Positions 1 to 5,394 of a stretch of DNA of 5,894 nt are shown here, one piece after another. The stretch is from Acidimicrobiales bacterium (lineage in GTDB: Bacteria > Actinomycetota > Acidimicrobiia > Acidimicrobiales > Poriferisodalaceae). Made by a program: the position numbers and the translations under genes. The notes under the pieces are model-generated. The model was not told the origin of the DNA. It did not search any database and saw only the letters and a program-made list of their open reading frames with translations. The stretch is taken from contig JASMKJ010000622.1 in the NCBI GenBank assembly GCA_030749275.1, forward strand, positions 1 to 5,894, given 5' to 3'. Position 1 is the stretch's first letter. Each line of letters opens with the position of its first letter.

Positions 1-306
1 GGAATAATTTTTGAACCTTGGTTGCAGCCCTTGATTCGCAAACACCGACTCGAAGCTGACGACATACGGACAATCTGGCGAACTCGGAGTTACGCGCACT
101 GCGCTTTCACGTCGGGCCCCACGCTTGATCAGAGCCAAGCCCAGCAGTTCGTTGACCTTCTTCTGGCGATGAGTTCCGATGACCCGGCTATAGAAGAAAT
201 GATGAGAATGGAGCATCTGAAGAAGTGGGTTGGCGCAAGCGATGATGGCTGGTCAGATCTCCGCTCGGCAATAGTCGAAGCGGACCTGGTAGGGAAGATT
301 TACTGA
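1..306 (+). CDS. PhnD-like phosphonate/phosphite ABC transporter substrate-binding protein, C-terminal part (5' end outside window)
   Basis: The reading frame is open from base 1, so the TTG at 22 is not taken as a start: the gene enters from the left and about 101 C-terminal residues are visible, ending in TGA. What remains resembles the last third of PhnD-type periplasmic binding proteins: a segment around 'IWRTRSYAHCAFT' (hinge or ligand-pocket strand followed by a proposed S/H-C-x-F-T motif), a helix with 'FVDLLLAMSSDDP', then 'MEHLKKWV' and a closing 'DGW..L..A' helix, matching the usual 'D-EG-L-K-W-x-GYxxL' ending. Such proteins capture phosphonate, phosphite or related oxyanions outside the membrane for an ABC importer; the ligand cannot be read from this fragment. 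The expected signal peptide and any permease or ATPase genes would lie upstream, beyond the window. The assignment rests on C-terminal pattern alone and other type-2 binding proteins remain possible. Confidence 0.65.
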   Translation, partial: GIIFEPWLQPLIRKHRLEADDIRTIWRTRSYAHCAFTSGPTLDQSQAQQFVDLLLAMSSDDPAIEEMMRMEHLKKWVGASDDGWSDLRSAIVEADLVGKIY

Positions 307-359
307 CCGAGGTCGCCGTCACTACCACGAAATTTTGGGGTATCAGTTTTCGGGATGCT

Positions 360-1130
360 TCAGGCTCGGTCGCTTATCCGGACTGGTTCAATCCAAGGTT
401 GAGCGATCTCCATCCATTCGGTGGCCCACACTCCTGTTGTTTGAACCTTTGAATCTCTGAATGGTGTTCGGCGTGTAAGTACCCTGCAAAATTCGTAGGC
501 GCTAGAGGTCACCAGCTGCTCTGCTTCGTCGGGGCCCCAAATCCATAGCTCTCCGTTTGGACTGGTGAGTTCGAGGCGAACCGGTTCGTCAGGCATGGTC
601 ATCTCGCGATTGATGTAGCTGAACTCTCGGGTGACGTAGCCAATGTGAGCGATGTGTCGGAGGCGATCAGTTTGGGGGTACTCAACGTCGAAGGTGTCGG
701 CCAGATCATGAGAATGTGTCCATGTTTCCAAAAGCCGACTGGTGGCTAACGATCTCGCCCCGATAGTTGGGCCAAGCCAAGTAATTCGTGCCTTTGGGTC
801 GACGTTTCCTAAGGCATCGATCATCGCTGTACGACCAGCAAGAAACCAAGCCCAAAGTTCGCCACCTAACTTTGCCTTAATCTCCGAACCAACCAACTCA
901 TGGAGTGAAACCTCGCCTTTGGATAAATGCTCGCGAGTGTCGAGAAATGAGTCTGGATCGACCACGGCGAGATAACAGGCCCAATCTGCCGCTCCTAGGT
1001 GCAGAATTGTTTCGTGGCTGTCCCAACCTTCCGCAACGGTGGGCGCGCGCCATTGGTCTTCGGTGAGACCACTTACGACTGCTGCTAGGGCTACCGTTTC
1101 TGCTTCGATGTCGCCACAAATCTGCTCCAT
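360..1130 (-). CDS. TIGR03084-family metal-binding protein (DinB/maleylpyruvate isomerase-like fold)
   Basis: The 256-residue product is full length for the TIGR03084 family, which combines an N-terminal four-helix DinB/mycothiol-dependent maleylpyruvate isomerase-type domain with a short C-terminal domain. Seen in the sequence: 'EGWDSHETILHLG' (His44) and 'LETWTHSHDLAD' (Glu135, His139). The pairing of one early His with a Glu-x3-His copies the His/Glu/His metal site of maleylpyruvate isomerase, so a divalent metal is probably bound. The C-terminal part (about 183-245) carries the family-typical beta-rich stretch 'LELTSPNGELWIWGP' and 'EWMEIAQPW'. The reaction is unknown for the family; thiol-dependent isomerase or transferase chemistry is a guess from the fold. 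ATG at 1130 is chosen because the family similarity begins immediately after it; the upstream stretch is purine-rich (AAGAGAAG) without a good Shine-Dalgarno. It lies 49 bp downstream of the methyltransferase on the same strand and converges on the PhnD-like gene with 53 bp between stops. Cytoplasmic, with no signal peptide. Confidence 0.85.
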   Translation of the reverse strand: MEQICGDIEAETVALAAVVSGLTEDQWRAPTVAEGWDSHETILHLGAADWACYLAVVDPDSFLDTREHLSKGEVSLHELVGSEIKAKLGGELWAWFLAGRTAMIDALGNVDPKARITWLGPTIGARSLATSRLLETWTHSHDLADTFDVEYPQTDRLRHIAHIGYVTREFSYINREMTMPDEPVRLELTSPNGELWIWGPDEAEQLVTSSAYEFCRVLTRRTPFRDSKVQTTGVWATEWMEIAQPWIEPVRISDRA

Positions 1131-1179
1131 GGCCGAATGCTACTTCTCTTTTCTTTTTCGACAGAAGGTCGTACGTTCT

Positions 1180-2001
1180 TCAGCCTTGCCTCGCTTGTCG
1201 CAACGCATAAAACGTGACTGCTGCCGCGCTGCCGACGTTAAGTGAGTCTGCGTTCCCCGACATAGGAATACTCACCCACCTTGTGGCGGAGGCTAAGGCT
1301 TTGTCGGTAAGCCCAGAACCCTCGGTGCCGAGCAATACAGCAACTCTGTCAGTGTCGGAGTACTTCAACGTAGCTATATCCGTCGCGTCATTGTTTGGTG
1401 TCATCGCCAACAGCTCAATCCCTGAGCTTTTTACCGCGGTAAGACCTTGCTCTATGTCGTTCAAACGGGCATATGGGAGAGAGAACCCTTCGCCCATTGA
1501 CACACGACAACACCTCCGCGACAGGGGGTCAACGGAGTCCGGGCTCAGTATGAGGGCATCGATATCAAGACCCGCGGCGCATCGAATGATTGTGCCCAGA
1601 TTCGTCGGGTTGTTTACCCCTTCGACAACGACGAAAGATTTGAGTGACGTGTCAGCTAGAAGCTCTTCTGGTGGCTGAAGTTCCTTGCGGTAAAAGCACC
1701 CCAAAGCGCCGCGGTACGAGTGATAGCCAGCTATGTGTTCCAGGACTGGGTCATCTGCCGCGAACACGTCGACATCATCGAACTGATCGGGTAGCGGTTG
1801 GGTTCTTTTGGCGTCGATGAGGACCGACTGCAATCTGTAGCCAGCCGCTATCGCTCGCTCGATGACTATGTCCCCTTCAGCGATGAAAATACCAGCCAGA
1901 TCTCCCTCGGGAGCTTCTCTGCGTTGGCGCAACGACTTGTCGCGCAGGCCCTGAAACACATCGATGCGGGGATCAGTGGCGTCCTTTACTGCTATGAGCA
2001 C
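1180..2001 (-). CDS. TrmH/SpoU-family RNA 2'-O-methyltransferase
   Basis: A SPOUT-class methyltransferase that transfers a methyl group from S-adenosylmethionine to a ribose 2'-OH of tRNA or rRNA; the substrate cannot be told from sequence. Numbering from the chosen start (273 aa), an N-terminal substrate-binding part ('DPRIDVFQGLRD', 'GIFIAEGDIVIERAI') is followed by the knotted catalytic domain with all three SpoU motifs: motif 1 'NLGTIIRCA' near 134-142 (Asn134, Arg140), motif 2 'LLGTEGSGL' near 223-231 and motif 3 'IPMSGNADSLNVGSAAA' near 245-261, which form the SAM-binding trefoil knot. Start: the frame stays open upstream to a TTG at 2121, but those 40 residues do not look like the family, whose members typically begin just before 'D-x-x-DPR'. 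The GTG at 2001 gives the expected length and has a weak GAG 9 nt upstream. Transcribed toward the TIGR03084 gene and possibly in one transcript with it. Cytoplasmic and probably a housekeeping or accessory RNA modification enzyme. Confidence 0.9.
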   Translation of the reverse strand: MLIAVKDATDPRIDVFQGLRDKSLRQRREAPEGDLAGIFIAEGDIVIERAIAAGYRLQSVLIDAKRTQPLPDQFDDVDVFAADDPVLEHIAGYHSYRGALGCFYRKELQPPEELLADTSLKSFVVVEGVNNPTNLGTIIRCAAGLDIDALILSPDSVDPLSRRCCRVSMGEGFSLPYARLNDIEQGLTAVKSSGIELLAMTPNNDATDIATLKYSDTDRVAVLLGTEGSGLTDKALASATRWVSIPMSGNADSLNVGSAAAVTFYALRQARQG

Positions 2002-2149
2002 ACTGTCATTCTCATAGAGGCGAACTCGAACGGCAACAAAGAGGAAAAATTCGTCGAAAGGGCGAGCGGCAACACGTTTCAGGGAGGGGACGTCCTGAGG
2101 CGTTCTCGCGGTGGATCTCAAAATTCGATTACGGAACGCTTGTGTAGTG

Positions 2150-2155
2150 TAAAAT
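2150..2155 (+). promoter_or_regulatory. Possible -10 element (TAAAAT) for the small basic protein gene
   Basis: TAAAAT differs from the consensus TATAAT at one position and lies in the divergent gap just upstream of the gene. No convincing -35 box is present about 17 bp upstream (GATTAC at 2127-2132 is poor). If it is used, transcription would begin about 2161-2163, giving an almost leaderless message for the ATG at 2166, or a roughly 40-nt leader for the ATG at 2202. Low confidence. Confidence 0.25.
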
Positions 2156-2164
2156 GGGGGGTGA
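2156..2164 (+). promoter_or_regulatory. Strong ribosome binding site for the small basic protein gene
   Basis: GGGGGGTGA matches seven of nine positions of the ideal AGGAGGTGA and ends 1 nt before the ATG at 2166. It overlaps and so argues against the in-frame ATG at 2154, placing the start at 2166. This is the best Shine-Dalgarno in the window and the main evidence that the small gene is real. Confidence 0.55.
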
Positions 2165-2165
2165 A

Positions 2166-2402
2166 ATGAACAATGAAAAAGACCGTAAAAGAGGCAACGG
2201 TATGAAGAGTTACAGGGTCCAATATGACACTAGGACCGAAGAAGAAATTGAAAACTGGACCTACGAAGGACCACCTAAATTCGGACCAAAAGGAAAGCGT
2301 CGCGGAATAGTGAGTCGAATCATCCGGGCACTATTCAGAGTGAAAAGCCATCGCAACTACCCCGACGGCGGGTTCCGTAGGCGCGAGCGTTCAGCGGCCT
2401 AA
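2166..2402 (+). CDS. Small, highly basic hypothetical protein (78 aa)
   Basis: I do not recognise this protein. The chosen product has 78 residues with about 21 Lys/Arg against about 10 Asp/Glu, so it is strongly cationic. Visible parts: a charged head (residues 1-12), a middle 'YDTRTEEEIENWTYEGPP' with an acidic patch and aromatic residues, a Gly/Lys/Arg turn ('GPKGKRR'), a probable amphipathic helix 'GIVSRIIRALFRVK' (47-60) with Arg and Lys spaced between hydrophobic residues, and an Arg-rich tail 'FRRRERSAA'. There is no signal peptide, full membrane span or Cys/His cluster. A nucleic-acid- or membrane-surface-binding role would fit the charge but is only inference. The start at 2166 is favoured by a strong Shine-Dalgarno; the in-frame ATG at 2202, preceded by AGAGG 7-8 nt upstream, is a serious alternative. 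It is monocistronic by appearance: 164 bp from the divergent methyltransferase and 122 bp before SDR1. Base use is more A-rich than in its neighbours. It could still be a chance frame. Confidence 0.5.
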   Translation: MNNEKDRKRGNGMKSYRVQYDTRTEEEIENWTYEGPPKFGPKGKRRGIVSRIIRALFRVKSHRNYPDGGFRRRERSAA

Positions 2403-2512
2403 AAGCACTCCCGGCGACCTAGCTTTCACCTTCAACTGTCCCTTCTTGTTTCCTTTAGTCGGCCGCGTCGGCGATGATGTGACCTGACGACAAGTTGAAA
2501 TTAAAAGCGAAT

Positions 2513-2518
2513 AGGGAG
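2513..2518 (+). promoter_or_regulatory. Ribosome binding site (AGGGAG) deciding the SDR1 start
   Basis: AGGGAG lies 6 nt upstream of the ATG at 2525. This supports that ATG over the in-frame TTG at 2495, which would add ten residues before the first Rossmann strand that are unlike the family. Confidence 0.65.
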
Positions 2519-2524
2519 TGGTCA

Positions 2525-3280
2525 ATGGATTTGGGACTTTCGGGTAAAGCCGCGTTAGTGACGGGTGCGACCAAGGGCATCGGCCGCGCGATCGCGGAAA
2601 CGTTCCTGGCTGAGGGTGCGTCGGTCGCAATCTGCGCCCGCGACGAGGAGGGCGTTGATGCTGCAGTTGGAGAGCTCTCGTCGCTTGGAACCGTGTGCGG
2701 ATCTCCAGTCGACGCTGGAGATCTGGCCACTCTTGAAGCATGGATCGCTACGTCGGCTGAGGCTCTCGGCGGTATCGATGTTTACGTGCACAACACAAGC
2801 GCTAAACCTCAACGCTCCCTCGATGATTGGATCAACAATTTCAACGTTGATCTTCGGGCGTTGGTAGGCGGCGTTGAAGCGGCTCAAGACCATCTGATGG
2901 AAGGTGGGGGCACGCTGGTCAGTATCGGCACTACTGCTACGGCGGAACACTTCGCGACTGGTGCCGGTAGCTATTCGGCTTTGAAGGCCGCTGTAACAAA
3001 CTGGACTCTGGGTCAAGCCCAAGTGCTCGGCCCCAAGGGAATTCGGTGCAACGTGGTGCAGCCCGGACCAATTTTCGTTGAGGGCGGCGACTGGAACATG
3101 ATCAAAGACCATATGGAAGAGTTCTTTGCAGCAACCCAAGCTGCTCATCCTCAAGGCGAATTAGGGGTCGCTCAAGATGTAGCAAACGCAGTCGTTTTTC
3201 TTGCTAGCGACGCCGCCAATCACATCAACGGTGCCAACTTGACCGTTGATGGGGGATTCACCAAACGGGTGAATTACTGA
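2525..3280 (+). CDS. Atypical short-chain dehydrogenase/reductase (SDR1)
   Basis: A 251-residue classical-size SDR, a cytoplasmic NAD(P)-dependent oxidoreductase on alcohol/ketone groups. Seen: cofactor motif TGATKGIG (13-20); 'CARD' after the second strand (Arg39, suggesting NADP(H)); Tyr150-x3-Lys154 in 'SYSALKAA'; 'PGPIFVEGG' (180-188); and the C-terminal 'FLASDAANHINGANLTVDGGF' region, cited here only by its ends, near 225-245, which is typical of FabG-like enzymes. Odd: the NNAG motif is HNTS (89-92), the position of catalytic Ser (13 before Tyr) is Thr137, and the tetrad Asn position in 'F-N-V-D-L' is Asp109. Tyr and Lys remain, so activity is likely but specificity or rate may differ; such changes may define a subfamily. 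Its stop lies 2 nt before the ThuA-family start, so the two are almost certainly co-transcribed. The substrate is unknown; a sugar, polyol or keto intermediate handled with ThuA is inference. Confidence 0.9.
   Translation: MDLGLSGKAALVTGATKGIGRAIAETFLAEGASVAICARDEEGVDAAVGELSSLGTVCGSPVDAGDLATLEAWIATSAEALGGIDVYVHNTSAKPQRSLDDWINNFNVDLRALVGGVEAAQDHLMEGGGTLVSIGTTATAEHFATGAGSYSALKAAVTNWTLGQAQVLGPKGIRCNVVQPGPIFVEGGDWNMIKDHMEEFFAATQAAHPQGELGVAQDVANAVVFLASDAANHINGANLTVDGGFTKRVNY
3267..3272 (+). promoter_or_regulatory. Ribosome binding site (GGGTGA) for the ThuA-family gene, inside the end of SDR1
   Basis: GGGTGA is located in the last codons of SDR1, 10 nt before the ATG at 3283. Its position within the upstream gene, with a 2-nt intergenic gap, suggests that ribosomes finishing SDR1 restart on the next gene (translational coupling). 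Confidence 0.4.
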
Positions 3281-3282
3281 TT

Positions 3283-4044
3283 ATGGGTGAGCGCACCGAG
3301 CGCGTTGATGCGTACCTGGTGACAGGCGGGAAGTATCACGATATTGATTTCGCTCGGGGCGAGTTGCTCGGCTTATTGGCGGAGCATCCCCACGTGAGGG
3401 TCACCGTTGTTCCCGATTACGAATCGATCAGCGGCATCGCCGATGTCGAGTTTCTTGTGAGCTACACCTGCGACGTGCGCCCAAGTGAAAACGCGCAAGC
3501 CGTTCTTTGGGATTGGGTCGAAAACGGTGGGCGCTGGCTCGCTTTGCATGGAACAAATGCTGCTCTGGATCTTCCCCGCCCGAACGGAGTCGAAGCACCA
3601 CGCTGTTTTCCGACGTGGGCGAAACTATTAGGAAGTCAATTTGTCGCCCACCCACCCATCCACCTCTATCGAGTCGAGCTCAGCGATCCTGATCATTGGC
3701 TAGTTGCGGACATTGAGCAATTCGACACCGACGATGAGTTGTATTTAATGGAGCACCACGACGCGAATGATCTCATCCCGTTGCTTCACACCAACTGGAG
3801 CGGTGAGGCGACTGGTTTCGCGGAAAATGACTGGACTCAAAGTGAACGGCAGCTCGTTCAGTACCTCCGTCCCCTAGGGGATGGCGGGGTTTTGTACAAC
3901 ACCCTCGGTCACTGTCGCGGTCACTGGGACATGCAGCCCCTCATGGACTACTACCCAGTCATAGAACGATGCTCATGGGAGCAACCGATGTATTACGAAC
4001 TACTTCGACGCGGTATCCGGTGGGCAATGGGTGCTTCCACCTAA
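3283..4044 (+). CDS. ThuA domain-containing protein (trehalose-utilisation family)
   Basis: The whole 253-residue product is a ThuA domain, a class-I glutamine amidotransferase-like flavodoxin-type fold. Characteristic stretches in order: 'GGKYHDIDFAR' (15-25, GG-x-x-H-D), 'VEFLVSYT' (55-62), 'NGGRWLALHGTNAA' (81-94, at the nucleophile-elbow position but with His rather than Cys), 'GSQFVAHPP' (117-125), 'FDTDDELY' (147-154) and 'GGVLYNTLGHCRGHW' (201-215). No signal peptide is seen, so it is cytoplasmic. ThuA with ThuB in rhizobia and Agrobacterium serves assimilation of trehalose and related disaccharides through 3-keto derivatives; many relatives are uncharacterised. The conserved His and acidic residues suggest a hydrolase or isomerase-type active site, by inference. 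It is transcribed with the SDR 2 nt upstream, which fits an oxidoreductase acting on the same sugar or polyol, but no transporter or ThuB-like (Gfo/Idh/MocA) gene is in the window, so trehalose itself is not implied. Confidence 0.85.
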   Translation: MGERTERVDAYLVTGGKYHDIDFARGELLGLLAEHPHVRVTVVPDYESISGIADVEFLVSYTCDVRPSENAQAVLWDWVENGGRWLALHGTNAALDLPRPNGVEAPRCFPTWAKLLGSQFVAHPPIHLYRVELSDPDHWLVADIEQFDTDDELYLMEHHDANDLIPLLHTNWSGEATGFAENDWTQSERQLVQYLRPLGDGGVLYNTLGHCRGHWDMQPLMDYYPVIERCSWEQPMYYELLRRGIRWAMGAST

Positions 4045-4046
4045 GC

Positions 4047-4065
4047 CTCGAAGGGTGTTTTCGAG
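4047..4065 (+). other. Short hairpin just after the ThuA-family gene
   Basis: CTCGAA (4047-4052) and TTCGAG (4060-4065) are perfect inverted copies around a 7-nt loop, starting 3 nt after the ThuA stop. There is no following T-run, so it is not a convincing intrinsic terminator; it could protect the 3' end of the SDR1-ThuA message, or be chance. Confidence 0.25.
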
Positions 4066-4129
4066 TTGACTTCACGGCCTCGTTTCGCGATCGGAGGCAG
4101 GCAGTTCCTGCACGTGTCAAACTGACCCC

Positions 4130-4426
4130 ATGGCTGCATATTTCGTTGCTCAATACGTTGTTAATGACCTGGAGTTATACCGCGAATACCAAAAGGGTGC
4201 GGGGCCAAGTATCCAAGCTGCTGGTGCCGAACTTGTCGTGTTCGATGTTGCTGCGGAGACAATTGAGGGAAACCCGCCCGGTCCTCAAACCGTCATCCTG
4301 AAATTTGAAGACACCGCTGCGGCAAAAGCATGGTACGAGTCTGAGGACTACCAGGAAGTCATAGGAAAGCGACTTGAAGCCACTGAAGGCTTTGCGGTGA
4401 TTTCGCAGTCCATGAACGCCAGCTAG
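4130..4426 (+). CDS. DUF1330 domain-containing protein
   Basis: A 98-residue single-domain protein of the DUF1330 family (ferredoxin-like alpha/beta barrel, usually dimeric, of the dimeric alpha-beta barrel group). Seen: strand 1 'AYFVAQYVVND', helix 'YREYQKGAGPSIQAAGAELVVF', here split at about 17-38, the 'ETIEG' loop (43-47), 'QTVILKFEDTAAAKAWYESEDYQ' region at 53-75 with the diagnostic W-Y-x-S-x-x-Y-Q, and a C-terminal 'R-x-E-A-x-x-G-F' strand (81-88). Family members are mostly of unknown function; related folds act as small monooxygenases or isomerases and may bind small organic molecules. The start at 4130 matches the family's N-terminus exactly, but no Shine-Dalgarno lies at usual distance: GGAGGCAGG at 4093-4101 is about 30 nt too far. 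A leaderless message from its own promoter in the 85-bp gap after the ThuA gene is possible. Confidence 0.85.
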   Translation: MAAYFVAQYVVNDLELYREYQKGAGPSIQAAGAELVVFDVAAETIEGNPPGPQTVILKFEDTAAAKAWYESEDYQEVIGKRLEATEGFAVISQSMNAS

Positions 4427-4431
4427 CTCAA

Positions 4432-4450
4432 AGCCAACGCACCACTGGCT
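4432..4450 (+). other. Weak hairpin after the DUF1330 gene
   Basis: AGCCA (4432-4436) pairs with TGGCT (4446-4450) across a 9-nt loop, 5 nt after the DUF1330 stop. The downstream sequence is only mildly T-rich and lacks a U-tract, so termination here is doubtful. Confidence 0.2.
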
Positions 4451-4536
4451 GAATTCGATTTCTGACAGACAGAGCGACGCTCGGGTCCTTCCCTGGCGAC
4501 CCTACGACGTGTTTCGGTGAGCGCTAGAGTCCAGCT

Positions 4537-5394
4537 ATGACTGTGACATTGGTGACTGGGGCAAACTCGGGTCTCGGCCGAGCAACTGCTCTTCTTCTGG
4601 CAAACAAAGGGCACAAAGTGTATGCGGGGATGCGGGACCTGGAGAAGGGTTCGAAGCTCCTGGAGTTGGCCGAAGGTCGTGACCTTTCGACCATTGAAAT
4701 TGATGTCACCAACAACGATTCCGTTCTCGAGTGTGCCCGACAAATCGAGGTAAACGGCGACGCAGTCGACGTTCTGGTCAACAACGCCGGTGTTGCTTTC
4801 AACTCGGTGACTGAAGATATTGATGTCGACAGAGCTAAAGAAGTAATGGACGTCAACGTGTGGGGACCCGTTCGGTGTGTGAAGGCGTTCGTTCCGGGCA
4901 TGCGAGAGCGCGGTTCTGGTCACATCTTCCAAGTGTCTTCCATCGCCGGTCTCATCGGCCATATCGGCCAAACGGTGTATGTGGGCTCAAAGTTTGCCTT
5001 GGAGGGTATGAGCGAGGCGTTAGCCCAAGAACTCATCAGTTTCGGCATCCGAGTCCACATCGTTGAACCTGGGGTCACTCGCACCGCAATTTTGCCAAAG
5101 AACGAAGGAAATCCCTTACCTACCGCATACCAGGACCACTACGACAGAATGTTCCAGTTCTATACCGCCGGTATCGCAGCGTCGGTGCAAGCTGAGTCGT
5201 TCGCAGAAACCATCTATGAGGCCCTCACCAGCTCGGACTACAGGTTGCGTTACGTGTGCGGCTGGGGTGGCGAAGAAATCGGTGAACGTCACAAAACGAT
5301 GAGCGACGAAGAATTTGTTGGGATGGGTTCGCTGGTGTCATCTGCGGAGGAATACGGTCACGCCTTCTTCGATCTCTTCGGTCTACGTATCTGA
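4537..5394 (+). CDS. Canonical short-chain dehydrogenase/reductase (SDR2)
   Basis: A 285-residue classical SDR with every expected element: TGANSGLG (7-14), 'YAGMRD' after strand 2 (Arg33, pointing to NADP(H)), 'IDV' (55-57), NNAG (82-85), Asn107 in 'DVNV', Ser135 in 'VSSIAGLIG', and Tyr148-x3-Lys152 in 'YVGSKFALEG', then 'VEPGVTRT' (176-183). The catalytic Asn-Ser-Tyr-Lys tetrad is complete. The roughly 100-residue C-terminal part after the PG motif is longer than in FabG-like enzymes and similar in layout to the retinol dehydrogenase/17-beta-HSD-like group, which reduces or oxidises bulky hydrophobic alcohols or ketones; the substrate here is unknown. ATG at 4537 begins directly before the first Rossmann strand; AGAG lies about 9 nt upstream. 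It follows DUF1330 by 110 bp on the same strand, enough for its own promoter. Its last 12 bases overlap the end of the converging acetyltransferase gene. Confidence 0.92.
   Translation: MTVTLVTGANSGLGRATALLLANKGHKVYAGMRDLEKGSKLLELAEGRDLSTIEIDVTNNDSVLECARQIEVNGDAVDVLVNNAGVAFNSVTEDIDVDRAKEVMDVNVWGPVRCVKAFVPGMRERGSGHIFQVSSIAGLIGHIGQTVYVGSKFALEGMSEALAQELISFGIRVHIVEPGVTRTAILPKNEGNPLPTAYQDHYDRMFQFYTAGIAASVQAESFAETIYEALTSSDYRLRYVCGWGGEEIGERHKTMSDEEFVGMGSLVSSAEEYGHAFFDLFGLRI

Larger units (their letters stand above)
2002..2165. other. Divergent intergenic region between the RNA methyltransferase and the small basic protein gene
   Basis: With the methyltransferase starting at 2001, this 164 bp stretch separates two divergently transcribed genes and should hold both promoters. 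The minus-strand methyltransferase frame runs open through it back to a TTG at 2121, so part could instead be an N-terminal extension, though its translation shows no family resemblance. I see no clear operator palindrome or riboswitch. Confidence 0.45.

Noticed and set aside
307..359. Bidirectional terminator between the convergent PhnD-like and TIGR03084 genes
   Set aside because: The 53-bp gap holds only an imperfect palindrome around CGAAATTTTGG with mismatches in the stem and no clear T-run.
1214..1678. 154-codon plus-strand frame inside the RNA methyltransferase
   Set aside because: The minus-strand gene carries all three SpoU motifs over this region; the plus-strand translation is Ser/Thr/Pro-rich without a domain.
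2431..2499. Inverted copies TTCAACT (2431-2437) and AGTTGAA (2493-2499) upstream of SDR1
   Set aside because: Seven base pairs separated by 55 nt is expected by chance at this scale; not a typical operator spacing or terminator.
2480..2507. Possible promoter for SDR1 (TGACCT / TAAAAG)
   Set aside because: Both boxes are poor matches to consensus; a promoter is expected in the 122-bp gap but cannot be placed from sequence.
2555..3154. 199-codon open frame on the minus strand, opposite SDR1
   Set aside because: It lies entirely antisense to a well-supported SDR; composition is low in typical protein patterns and there is no family resemblance.
4066..4091. TTGACT resembling a -35 box before the DUF1330 gene
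   Set aside because: No acceptable -10 element follows at 16-18 bp; CGCGAT at 4086-4091 is too close and too dissimilar.
4472..4482. GAGC-GAC-GCTC mini-hairpin upstream of SDR2
   Set aside because: A 4-bp stem with a 3-nt loop is too short to claim a regulatory role.
4423..4971. 182-codon open frame on the minus strand, opposite the start of SDR2
   Set aside because: It is antisense to a complete SDR with all catalytic motifs, its translation has no recognisable domain and is rich in Ser, Arg and His, as expected for a shadow frame.
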